A stretch of DNA of 64,000 bases from GCA-2732755 sp965228265. GTDB lineage: Bacteria > Planctomycetota > Phycisphaerae > Phycisphaerales > UBA1924. Location: positions 3,100,001-3,164,000 of the forward strand of contig OZ245804.1 in NCBI GenBank assembly GCA_965228265.1, read 5' to 3'. Within the stretch, counting starts at the first letter, position 1; each line of letters starts with the position of its first letter. Both the position numbers and the translations under genes were made by a program. The notes beneath the pieces were generated by a model. The model was not told where the DNA came from, did not search any database, and saw only the letters and a program-made list of their open reading frames with translations. Below are positions 12,910 through 20,554 of this stretch, one piece after another.

Positions 12910-15018
12910 ATGCTGAACGAAGTACCATCACTGTGCGCGGCGACGGCATCGGTCGCGTTCGTGCTCGCATTCATCGCGGCCTGGTTCGAGCCCGCCAAGC
13001 GGACCGCGGGCACGCTTCTGGGTCTCGTCGCGCTCGGGGTCCTGACGTACACGGCAGGCGCATCGAGCATCGAATCGCTCATCACCTCTGAACATCAAGC
13101 CGTGACCAACCCGAGCCTGATCCAGCTCTTTGGACTGGCATTGGCTGGGGCCGGCGTGCTGCTGTACTCGCGCCGTCCGGTGACGATGACGCTCCCCGAT
13201 GCACCGATCCGGCGCATCCTCGAGACCAAGGCGCTCGACCTGCACAACGCGCGGAGCATCACCGAGAGCATGCTGCGCAGCTCGCTCGGCGCCAAGCTCG
13301 TGATGAAAGCCGACCGCACGCCCAACGGGCACATCTTCACTGTCACGATGGTTAACGGCGCGATCGAGCAGCTCTTCGGGGCCCCGGCGTCCAAGCTCAT
13401 TGGATCGAGGCTCGAACGCTACTGCCCGCCCCACCTCTACCCGTGGATCGCCGGCATTGCGCGCGAGTCGCTCGCCACAAGCCTGCCCTGTCAGGACGAA
13501 CGCCGGTTCGACGGCAAGCACACGCAGTGGTACGAGATCCGCGCGGTGGCCTTCCCCACGGGCGTGACGATGACGATCGCGGATATCACCGACCGCCGGC
13601 GCATCGAGGACGCGCTTCGCCGCGAGGCCCACACCGACCCGCTGACGGGCCTGGCCAACCGCACGCAGCTCAAGGCGACGCTCGCCAAGTTCGTGCACCG
13701 AGCCGCGATGAAGCCGGGGCGGGGGCTGGCGCTGTTCTACATCGACTTTGACCGGTTCAAGGTCATCAACGACAGCCTCGGTCACGACGTCGGGGACGAA
13801 TTGCTCCGCAGCATCGCCGACCGTCTTCGTGAGGCGCTGCGCAGCAGGCCCGAGTCGCGCATGGAATCGCTGGCGGCCCGACTGGGCGGCGACGAGTTTG
13901 TCGTCCTGATCGAGGGCCTGAGCGACGAGACCGAGGCGCAGGACTTTGCGATGCTCCTGGTCGACCGTTTCCGCGAGCCGCACAACATCCAGGAACACTC
14001 GATCGTCTCCACCGCGAGCGTCGGGCTTGTTGTGGACGACGGCGGGTACCGCCGGGCCGAGGAACTGCTCCGCGACGCGGACATGGCGATGTACGCCGCC
14101 AAGGACGCGGGCAAGGGACGCTACGTCGTCTTTGACAAGAGCCTCCGCGAGCGGGCGCTCTCGGCGGCGACGCTCGAATCCGACCTGCGGGCCGCGGTCG
14201 AGAACGGCGACTTCGAGGTCGCCTACCAGCCGATCATCAATCTGCGCACGGGCGAGGTGCACTCCTTTGAGTCGCTTATCCGCTGGGAACACCACACCCG
14301 GGGCAACGTCTACCCCGATCTGTTCATCCCGATGGCCGAGGAACTGGGGCTGATCGACCAGATCGGCGAGTTCGTGCTGCGTCAGGCGTGCAACGCCGCC
14401 AAGCTTCTGCAGGAAGTGACCGGCAACGCCAAGCCCATCACGGTCGCGGTGAACCACTCGAAACGCGAGCTGCTTTCCGGGCGTTTCGTCGAGAAGATGG
14501 CCGACATCCTCGCCGAGACCGGGATTGAACCGTCGCTCATCAAGGTCGAGGTGACCGAGAGCATCTGCGTGAAGCATCAGGTCGCTGTGGTGCCCGTGCT
14601 CAAGGGGCTGCGCTCCCTGGGCGTGCAGACTGTGGTCGACGACTTCGGCACGGGCGACTCGTCATTCTCCTGCATCGAGCAGTTCCCGCTCGATCAGCTC
14701 AAGATCGACCGGCGGTTCCTCCAGAGCGGCCGGGACGACCAGACCCGCAGGGCGATCCTCTCCACGATGATCGAGATGGCGCAGAGTCTGGGTGTGCCGG
14801 CGGTGTGCGAGGGCATCGAAACCGAGGAAGAACTCAAGCTGCTGCTCGAGCTCGGGTGCGACCTGGGTCAGGGCTGGGTCTTCGCCGAGGCGATGGGCCT
14901 GCCCGAGGCGCTCGAACTCGGGGCGTCGGGTCTTGGGCGTTGGATCGAGAACCTGCCGCTGCTGGATGCGATCAACGAGAACGCGCGTCGCAAGGATGCT
15001 CAGCGGAAAGCCGCCTAG
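12910..15018 (+). CDS. Membrane-linked PAS-GGDEF-EAL cyclic-di-GMP protein
   Basis: With the ATG at 12910 the protein has 702 residues; an earlier in-frame ATG at 12850 adds 20 residues before the first membrane helix. The order is two or three N-terminal membrane helices (to about residue 85), a PAS-like sensor (about 100-230), a GGDEF domain with an intact GGDEF motif near residue 325, and an EAL domain from about 425. The EAL signature reads ESL, but other phosphodiesterase residues are present (the Asn in NHSK, the Glu in EVTES, DDFGTG, the Lys of LKIDRRF, the Glu of CEGIE and the Gln of GQGW). It probably makes and may also degrade c-di-GMP. Its stop is shared with the convergent Rrf2 gene (CTAG). 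Confidence 0.88.
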   Translation: MLNEVPSLCAATASVAFVLAFIAAWFEPAKRTAGTLLGLVALGVLTYTAGASSIESLITSEHQAVTNPSLIQLFGLALAGAGVLLYSRRPVTMTLPDAPIRRILETKALDLHNARSITESMLRSSLGAKLVMKADRTPNGHIFTVTMVNGAIEQLFGAPASKLIGSRLERYCPPHLYPWIAGIARESLATSLPCQDERRFDGKHTQWYEIRAVAFPTGVTMTIADITDRRRIEDALRREAHTDPLTGLANRTQLKATLAKFVHRAAMKPGRGLALFYIDFDRFKVINDSLGHDVGDELLRSIADRLREALRSRPESRMESLAARLGGDEFVVLIEGLSDETEAQDFAMLLVDRFREPHNIQEHSIVSTASVGLVVDDGGYRRAEELLRDADMAMYAAKDAGKGRYVVFDKSLRERALSAATLESDLRAAVENGDFEVAYQPIINLRTGEVHSFESLIRWEHHTRGNVYPDLFIPMAEELGLIDQIGEFVLRQACNAAKLLQEVTGNAKPITVAVNHSKRELLSGRFVEKMADILAETGIEPSLIKVEVTESICVKHQVAVVPVLKGLRSLGVQTVVDDFGTGDSSFSCIEQFPLDQLKIDRRFLQSGRDDQTRRAILSTMIEMAQSLGVPAVCEGIETEEELKLLLELGCDLGQGWVFAEAMGLPEALELGASGLGRWIENLPLLDAINENARRKDAQRKAA

Positions 15019-15395
15019 TTCGTCGACTCGACGAGATCCTGCACGGTGGTCGATTCGAAGACCTCGTCGACGCGCCTGGCTGCTTTTTCGATCAGCTTGT
15101 GGACCGGGTCCAGGCCGTTGTCACCCCAGGATTGTGGCTTCATGGTGCCCGCTGTAGCGCGGAAGACCTGAAGCACTGAGATCTGGCTCGGGGGCTTGAG
15201 CAGGACATACCCCCCACCCACGCCGCGCTGTGAGCCGAGGATGCCCGCCTTGCCGAGGCGTCGGAGGATTTTGTGCAGGTAGCCCTTCGGCACGCCGGTC
15301 GCTTCGGAGATGTCCTGAGCGACAGCGGGCCCGCCCCCGGCGTTTGCGAGGAAGAGGACCGCTTTCAGAGCGTATTCTGCCGTTTGTGAAACCAT
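15015..15395 (-). CDS. Rrf2-family transcriptional regulator without cluster cysteines
   Basis: This 126-residue protein begins MVSQTAEYALKAVLFLAN, the standard Rrf2 N terminus. The winged helix with ATGVPKGYLHKILRRLGKAGI and GVGGGYVLLKPP follows. The three cysteines that bind the Fe-S cluster in IscR/NsrR are absent; there is no Cys at all. So it is more like the CymR-type members that sense through partners. The earlier ATG at 15404 lies inside the -10 element and is unlikely to be used. The promoter (TTGACA-18-TAGAAT) ends 7 nt before the chosen ATG, so the mRNA is predicted leaderless. It diverges from mntR. Confidence 0.85.
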   Translation of the reverse strand: MVSQTAEYALKAVLFLANAGGGPAVAQDISEATGVPKGYLHKILRRLGKAGILGSQRGVGGGYVLLKPPSQISVLQVFRATAGTMKPQSWGDNGLDPVHKLIEKAARRVDEVFESTTVQDLVESTN

Positions 15396-15402
15396 GCGTG
15401 GC

Positions 15403-15432
15403 ATTCTATCGATTACTCTATCTATTTGTCAA
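15403..15432 (-). promoter_or_regulatory. Promoter of the Rrf2 gene, leaderless layout
   Basis: TTGACA (15427-15432), 18-nt spacer, TAGAAT (15403-15408), all on the minus strand, then 7 nt to the ATG at 15395. This is one of the best promoters in the window and places the transcription start at or next to the start codon. Confidence 0.75.
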
Positions 15433-15498
15433 CTTTTGAGTTGCGTCGTTCTGGGGCCCCAGGCGTGGACATGCGGGGTTTGGTGGCCAGAAATAGCC

Positions 15499-15945
15499 AT
15501 GCCGAAAGGGGATTCACCCAGAGAGAGCCGATCGCGCGTGGCCGGGGCAGCCAGACACGAACGTGTCCGGGAGGCCCATTCCGCCGAGATGGCCGAGGAT
15601 TACGTCGAGGCGATCGCTGCGATCGTGGCGGACCAGGGCTCTTGCCGGGTCGTGGATCTGGCCAAGCACTTTGGCGTGAGCCATGTCACGGTCAGCCGAA
15701 ACGTCGGGCGTCTGGTGCGGGATGGTCTGGCTCTGACCGAGCCGTACAAGCCGATCAAGCTGACACGCGCCGGGCGGAAGCTCGCCGAGACCTCCCGCGA
15801 TCGCCACGAGGTGGTTGTGCGGTTCCTCCTGGCTCTTGGCCTCGATCCGACAACAGCGGAGATCGATGCCGAGGGGATCGAACATCACGTGAGCCCCAAG
15901 ACCCTGCGCGTCTTTGCCGATTTCGTGCGCCAGAAGGGTCTCTAG
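15499..15945 (+). CDS. mntR: Manganese-responsive regulator, MntR/DtxR family
   Basis: This 148-residue protein has an N-terminal winged helix (VVDLAKHFGVSHVTVSRNVG as recognition region) and the metal-binding/dimerisation helices that follow. RHEVVVRFLLALG and DAEGIEHH hold the His, Glu and Glu-His ligands of the MntR type. It lacks the C-terminal SH3-like domain, as do MntR proteins. The extra N-terminal stretch up to EMAEDYVEAI resembles proteobacterial MntR. Metal-bound MntR represses Mn2+ import genes; the binding-protein gene starts 80 nt downstream behind an inverted repeat. Start chosen at the ATG that gives a normal family length. Confidence 0.87.
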   Translation: MPKGDSPRESRSRVAGAARHERVREAHSAEMAEDYVEAIAAIVADQGSCRVVDLAKHFGVSHVTVSRNVGRLVRDGLALTEPYKPIKLTRAGRKLAETSRDRHEVVVRFLLALGLDPTTAEIDAEGIEHHVSPKTLRVFADFVRQKGL

Positions 15946-15989
15946 CCGCACCGAAATAGTGAAACGACACAAAACACATCAGATGCCGA

Positions 15990-16018
15990 TTGACAGAATC
16001 CGTAGCATTGGCTACGGT
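15990..16018 (+). promoter_or_regulatory. Promoter of the Mn ABC transporter operon, leaderless layout
   Basis: TTGACA (15990-15995), 17-nt spacer, TACGGT (16013-16018), then 6 nt to the ATG at 16025. The inverted repeat at 16000-16017 fills the spacer and covers most of the -10. Confidence 0.72.
16000..16017 (+). promoter_or_regulatory. Candidate MntR operator
   Basis: Perfect inverted repeat CCGTAGC-ATTG-GCTACGG lying between the -35 and -10 of the transporter promoter. Position and symmetry fit a repressor site. Assignment to the adjacent MntR is inference from context. Confidence 0.65.
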
Positions 16019-16024
16019 TGTCGC

Positions 16025-17011
16025 ATGACACACACACCACTGACAAAGCGACTGTTCGGTCTGTTTGCGATCACGGGCCTGCTGCTGGGTTGCAGCAACG
16101 AGCAGTCGACGGACGACACCCGGCAGGACACGCCAAAGGTGGTCGCGACCACGGGCATGATCGCCGACGTTGCACGGGAGATCGCGGGCGAGCACGCCGA
16201 GGTCGAGCAGCTCATGGGCGCGGGCGTGGACCCCCACCTCTACGCGCCGTCGCGCACGGACATCCAGAAACTCATGGAAGCCGACCTGGTGCTGTATACG
16301 GGGCTCCTGCTCGAGGGGCGCATGACGGACACGCTTGTGCGCGCAGCCGGTGGCGATCGCCAGGTCATCGCGGTGACGGACAAGATCGATGCGTCCGAAC
16401 TGCTCATGCCCGAGGACTTCGAGGGACACCCGGACCCGCACATCTGGATGGATGTTTCGATGTGGAGGCGCGCTGCCGATCGGATCACCGAGGCACTTGC
16501 GGGTATCCAGCCGGAGCGTGCGGACGACATCCGCTCAGCGAACTCGGCCTATCAGGAGCAGCTGGACGCGCTCGACGCGTACGCTGACCGGTGCATCGGC
16601 TCGATCCCGGAGAACCAGCGTGTGCTCGTGACAGCTCACGACGCGTTCAACTATCTTGGCCGTCGCTATGACCTCGAAGTCGTGGGCATCCAGGGCATCT
16701 CGACCGAGTCAGAGGCGGGCGTGGGCGACATCGAACGCCTCGTGGACCTGCTCGTCTCGCGTCAGATACCGGCGGTGTTTGTCGAATCGACCGTCGCCGA
16801 GCGCAATATCAAGGCACTCGTCGAGGGCGCCAAGGCCCGCGGACACACGGTCACGATTGGAGGCACGCTCTACAGCGACGCGATGGGCAAGGCGGGCACC
16901 TACGAGGGCACATACATCGGCATGATCGACCATAATGTCACGACCATCGCAAGGGCGCTTGGCGGTCAGGTGCCCGAGGGCGGCATGCAGGGGAAGCTGG
17001 GCACGCAGTGA
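16025..17011 (+). CDS. mntC: Metal ABC transporter substrate-binding lipoprotein (Mn type)
   Basis: This 328-residue protein has a lipoprotein signal ending LLLGCS and the cluster A-I binding-protein fold (VVATTGMIADVAREIAG). The metal ligands can be read as His in GVDPHLYAPS, His in HPDPHIWMDV, Glu in GISTESEAG and Asp in LYSDAMG. The His-His-Glu-Asp set is the one found in Mn2+ binders such as PsaA/MntC, and the long His-rich loop of zinc ZnuA proteins is missing. It captures the metal in the periplasm for the downstream ATPase and permeases, with which it overlaps by GTGA. The ATG at 16025 follows a promoter -10 by 6 nt. Confidence 0.88.
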   Translation: MTHTPLTKRLFGLFAITGLLLGCSNEQSTDDTRQDTPKVVATTGMIADVAREIAGEHAEVEQLMGAGVDPHLYAPSRTDIQKLMEADLVLYTGLLLEGRMTDTLVRAAGGDRQVIAVTDKIDASELLMPEDFEGHPDPHIWMDVSMWRRAADRITEALAGIQPERADDIRSANSAYQEQLDALDAYADRCIGSIPENQRVLVTAHDAFNYLGRRYDLEVVGIQGISTESEAGVGDIERLVDLLVSRQIPAVFVESTVAERNIKALVEGAKARGHTVTIGGTLYSDAMGKAGTYEGTYIGMIDHNVTTIARALGGQVPEGGMQGKLGTQ

Positions 17012-17871
17012 AGGCAACACCCTCATCATCGCCACCACCCCCACCACCCCCAGCGCCGCCGCTCACACAGACGACGAGCGCCCTGCACGCGCACCCGGAG
17101 CACTCGGCTGAGAGTCCGCTCTCGGTGCACGCGCTCACGGTCGCGTATCACCGCAAGCCGGTGTTGTGGGATGTGGACTTCGATGTGCCGCCGGCTTCGC
17201 TCATGGCGATCGTCGGGCCAAACGGCGCGGGCAAGAGCACGCTCATCAAGGCGTGTCTGGGTCTGATCCCCGCGGCGGCGGGCCAGGTGGAGTTCTGGGG
17301 CGAGCCCTTGCGCCGGGCGCGCTCGCGGATCGGGTACGTCCCCCAGCGCGAGAGCGTCGACTGGGACTTCCCCGTCTCGGCGCTCGACGTCGTGTGCATG
17401 GGGCGGTACCGCAAGATCGGCTGGCTCAGGCGTGTCAGCGGGGCGCACAAGGCTGCGGCGATGGCGTGCCTCGAGCGCGTGGGGATGCACGAATTCGCGC
17501 ACAGGCAGATCGGCAAGCTCTCGGGCGGGCAGCAGCAGCGGGTGTTCCTCGCCCGGGCGCTGGCGCAGGAGGCCGACCTGTACTTCATGGACGAGCCATT
17601 TGCGGGCGTGGACGCGGCAACAGAGCGGGCGATCATCGGCGTGCTCCGCGATCTGCAGCGTGAGGGCAAGACGATCATCTGCGTCCATCACGATCTGCAG
17701 ACCGTGGGCGCGTACTTCGACCACACGCTGCTGCTCAACATGCGCGTCGTCGCGGTCGGGCCGACGAGCGAGACGCTCACGCAGGAGAACCTCGTCAAGT
17801 CCTACGGCGGGCGTCTGACACTGCTCGAACAGGCGGGCGAGGCGATCGCCAAGATGGGGCCCACGCGGTGA
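17008..17871 (+). CDS. mntB: Metal ABC transporter ATP-binding protein (Mn type)
   Basis: This 287-residue ATPase has Walker A GPNGAGKST (near residue 70), Q-loop YVPQRESVDWDFPV (the VDW form is common in Mn/Fe family members), signature LSGGQQQRV, Walker B LYFMDEP and the switch His in CVHHDLQ. It starts with GTG inside the stop of the preceding gene (GTGA overlap). The first 40 residues are an unusual extension: a run of seven prolines followed by a His-containing stretch (LHAHPEHS), which may be a disordered metal-binding tail. Confidence 0.9.
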   Translation: MKATPSSSPPPPPPPAPPLTQTTSALHAHPEHSAESPLSVHALTVAYHRKPVLWDVDFDVPPASLMAIVGPNGAGKSTLIKACLGLIPAAAGQVEFWGEPLRRARSRIGYVPQRESVDWDFPVSALDVVCMGRYRKIGWLRRVSGAHKAAAMACLERVGMHEFAHRQIGKLSGGQQQRVFLARALAQEADLYFMDEPFAGVDAATERAIIGVLRDLQREGKTIICVHHDLQTVGAYFDHTLLLNMRVVAVGPTSETLTQENLVKSYGGRLTLLEQAGEAIAKMGPTR

Positions 17872-19175
17872 CCGCCGACACGACCAGCCTGCTTGGAATC
17901 CTGCAGAAGACGATCGTCGAACTGCCGAGGCTCTTTGCGGGTCAGGCTTCCAACACGACCGTTGTGGTCGTCGCGTCGGGGCTCTTCGGCGTCGCGGCGG
18001 GTCTGGTCGGTGTGTTCGCTCTCCTGCGCAAACGCTCGCTGACCGCCGACGCCATCGGGCACGCGACGCTGCCGGGCGTGGCCGGCGCGTTCATTGCTGG
18101 GACGATGCTGGGTTTGCCCGTCCGCGAGGGGCCCTGGCTGCTCGTTGGCGCGGCTATCGCCGGGGCTCTGGGGGCGTGGATGATCCAGCTCATTGCGCAC
18201 CGCACGCGACTCGGCGAGGACGCGGCGATCGGGATCGTGCTGAGCGTGTTCTTCGGCGTGGGCGTCGTGCTGCTGGGTGTGGTGCAGAACATGGAGTCGG
18301 GCACGCAGGGCGGGCTCTCGACGTTCATCTTCGGGCACACCGCCTCGATGCTGGCCGCCGACGCGAGGGCGATGGGCCTGATCGCTCTCTTTGTATTGCT
18401 TGTCACGTTCGTGCTGCGCAAGCAGCTCACGCTTGTGTGTTTCAACGATACTTACGCTCGCGCGACCGGCTGGCCCGTGCAGTTCGTGGACCTCCTGCTG
18501 CTCGGGCTCATCATCGTCGTGAGCGTGGCGGGGCTCAGAGCCGTCGGATTGCTACTGGTCGTGGCGATGATCACGATCCCTCCCGCGGCGGCGAGATTCT
18601 GGAGCGATCACCTCGGCAAGATTGTTCTGGTCTCGGCGCTCATCGGGGGCGTCTCGGGCTCGGTCGGGGCGGCGATGTCGGCGCTGGCGCCGGGCAGGCC
18701 CGCGGGCGCGGTGATCGTCCTGACCGCGGGCGTGTTCTTTGCGTTCAGCATGCTGTGCGCCCCAAGGCGGGGCGTGCTGGCCGGCGGGATCGGCCGGGTG
18801 CGCTCGCGCGTGCGCATTCTGAGCGATCACACGATCGAAACGCTCTGGGAGCACAGCGAGGAGGGCAGCTCGCCCGACATGGGCCCGGTGCGCGACCTGC
18901 CGGGCGGGCTCAGGGGGAGGCTCGTTTTCCTGCTGCTCAGGCTGCAAGGTGCCGTGCGACCGTCTGGCGATACGTACGCGCTGACCGAGAGGGGACAGGC
19001 CGAGGGCGCGAGGCTGAACCGGAATCACCGTTTGTGGTCGGCCTACCTGACGACCCATGCCGAGGTCGCGCCGTCGCATGTTGATTGGTCGGTCGACCAG
19101 GTCGAGCACGTGCTCTCGGACGAGCTGGTGCAGAAGCTCGAACGCATCGTCGAGCTCGAGGACGCCCGGGCATGA
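17868..19175 (+). CDS. Metal ABC transporter permease fused to a DtxR/MntR-like regulatory domain (first copy)
   Basis: 435 residues. Residues 1 to about 300 are an ABC-3 family permease with eight or more helices (KRSLTADAIGHATLPGV is the family start motif). Residues about 303-435 are soluble. They first form a winged-helix-like part ending GDTYALTERG, then NRNHRLWSAYLTTHA and VDWSVDQVEHVLSDEL, which match the dimerisation/metal-binding helices of DtxR/MntR with the His and Glu-His ligand positions retained. Chlamydia YtgCR is a known permease-repressor fusion of this kind. GTGA overlap with the ATPase gene and ATGA overlap with the next permease show a tight operon. Confidence 0.87.
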   Translation: MTADTTSLLGILQKTIVELPRLFAGQASNTTVVVVASGLFGVAAGLVGVFALLRKRSLTADAIGHATLPGVAGAFIAGTMLGLPVREGPWLLVGAAIAGALGAWMIQLIAHRTRLGEDAAIGIVLSVFFGVGVVLLGVVQNMESGTQGGLSTFIFGHTASMLAADARAMGLIALFVLLVTFVLRKQLTLVCFNDTYARATGWPVQFVDLLLLGLIIVVSVAGLRAVGLLLVVAMITIPPAAARFWSDHLGKIVLVSALIGGVSGSVGAAMSALAPGRPAGAVIVLTAGVFFAFSMLCAPRRGVLAGGIGRVRSRVRILSDHTIETLWEHSEEGSSPDMGPVRDLPGGLRGRLVFLLLRLQGAVRPSGDTYALTERGQAEGARLNRNHRLWSAYLTTHAEVAPSHVDWSVDQVEHVLSDELVQKLERIVELEDARA

Positions 19176-20509
19176 GCGATGCGCTGCACCATTTCATCGC
19201 GGGCGATCTTGTCGCGCTGCTCGCCTGCACGCTGGCGGTCATGACCTGCGGCGTGCTCGGGAGTTATCTCGTGCTCAAACGAGAAAGCCTGATGGGCGAC
19301 GCGATCTCCCACGCGGTGCTGCCCGGGCTCGTGGTCGCGTTCATGATCAGCCACTCCAGGGCACCGGTGCCCATGTTCATCGGCGCGGGCGTGGCGGCGG
19401 GGCTGACGGTGCTGCTCACGATGCTTGTCCGGCGGTTCGGCGGCGTCGAGCCCGGGGCCGCGATGGGCGTGGTGTTCTCGGTGATGTTCGCGCTCGGCGT
19501 CTATCTCATCGAATCCGAGACGCTCAGAGACATCGACCTCGACGCCTCGTGCGTGCTGTACGGGCAGGTCGAGTATCTCGTCTGGTGGAACGCGCCCGAC
19601 GACCCCTCTGCGTATCTGAAGCTCTCGACGTACACGGACACGGGCATCCCCTCGGCGCTCTGGGCGCTGGCGGCGATCTTTGTGGTCGCGGTCGCCTTCG
19701 TGCTCGTCTTCTTCAAGGAACTGCGCATCACGACGTTCGACCCGCAGATGGCAAGGGCGGCGGGCTTCCCGGCGTGGCTCGTGCAGGGAGCGCTGGTGCT
19801 TTTGGTTGCGCTCGCGGTAGTCGCCTCGTTCCAGGCGATCGGGTCGATCCTGGTCATCGCGATGCTCATCTGCCCGGCGGCGACGGCGCGGATGCTGACC
19901 GACAGGCTCGGGGTGCAGGTCCTGCTCGCGGGGCTTGTCGCGGGTTTGTGCGCCATCGCCGGGTACTTCGCGGGCGCGAAGCTGCCGACGGCCCTTGGCG
20001 GGGAGCACGCGCTCAATATCGCTGGGATGATCACCGTGGTCGCGGGGCTCGTGTTCGCTGTCGTCTGTTTCGCCTCGCCGAGCCACGGGTTTATCGCGCG
20101 TGCCCTGCGTCAGCGCCGATTGGTTGAGCGGATCGCGCTCGAGGATCTGCTCGGGCTGTTGTATCGCAGCACCGAGTCGGGCGAGGCGATGGTGCCGACC
20201 CAGCCCATCAGGGCTGCGGGCATGCCGATTGCGCGATCGACCAGGCTGGGACTTGTGCGCGAGGAGGCGTCAATGCTGTCGCTCACCGAGAAAGGGCGAA
20301 GGCGGGCCGAGGGGCTGATCCGCAGGCACAGGCTCTGGGAGGGGTACCTCGTCGAGCGAGCCGGGCTTCGGCCGGACCACGTCCACGCGACGGCGGAGCT
20401 GCTCGAACACGTCGATCAGCCCGCGGCGATCCCCGCCCAGTCGGCGGAACTCGATCCGCACGGCAAGGCCATCCCGCCCGCACCCGATTCCGGACCACAA
20501 GGGGGATGA
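19172..20509 (+). CDS. Metal ABC transporter permease fused to a DtxR/MntR-like regulatory domain (second copy)
   Basis: 445 residues: an ABC-3 permease (KRESLMGDAISHAVLPGLVV; about residues 1-303) and a C-terminal cytosolic part. That part contains SLTEKGRRRAEGLIRRHRLW and HVHATAELLEHVD, a clear match to the second and third helices of DtxR/MntR with the His and Glu-His ligands in place. It ends with a Pro/Gly-rich tail. The two permeases probably form the heterodimeric channel of the transporter. The start is the ATG overlapping the previous TGA. No terminator was seen after the stop. Confidence 0.87.
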   Translation: MSDALHHFIAGDLVALLACTLAVMTCGVLGSYLVLKRESLMGDAISHAVLPGLVVAFMISHSRAPVPMFIGAGVAAGLTVLLTMLVRRFGGVEPGAAMGVVFSVMFALGVYLIESETLRDIDLDASCVLYGQVEYLVWWNAPDDPSAYLKLSTYTDTGIPSALWALAAIFVVAVAFVLVFFKELRITTFDPQMARAAGFPAWLVQGALVLLVALAVVASFQAIGSILVIAMLICPAATARMLTDRLGVQVLLAGLVAGLCAIAGYFAGAKLPTALGGEHALNIAGMITVVAGLVFAVVCFASPSHGFIARALRQRRLVERIALEDLLGLLYRSTESGEAMVPTQPIRAAGMPIARSTRLGLVREEASMLSLTEKGRRRAEGLIRRHRLWEGYLVERAGLRPDHVHATAELLEHVDQPAAIPAQSAELDPHGKAIPPAPDSGPQGG

Positions 20510-20554
20510 TTCACCTGAATTGGTCCCCCACCCCCAGCCCCCCAATACTCCTGC

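Noticed and set aside
16000..16017. Reading the CCGTAGC/GCTACGG repeat as a terminator of mntR
   Set aside because: There is no T tract, and it lies inside a TTGACA/TACGGT promoter; an operator is the simpler reading.
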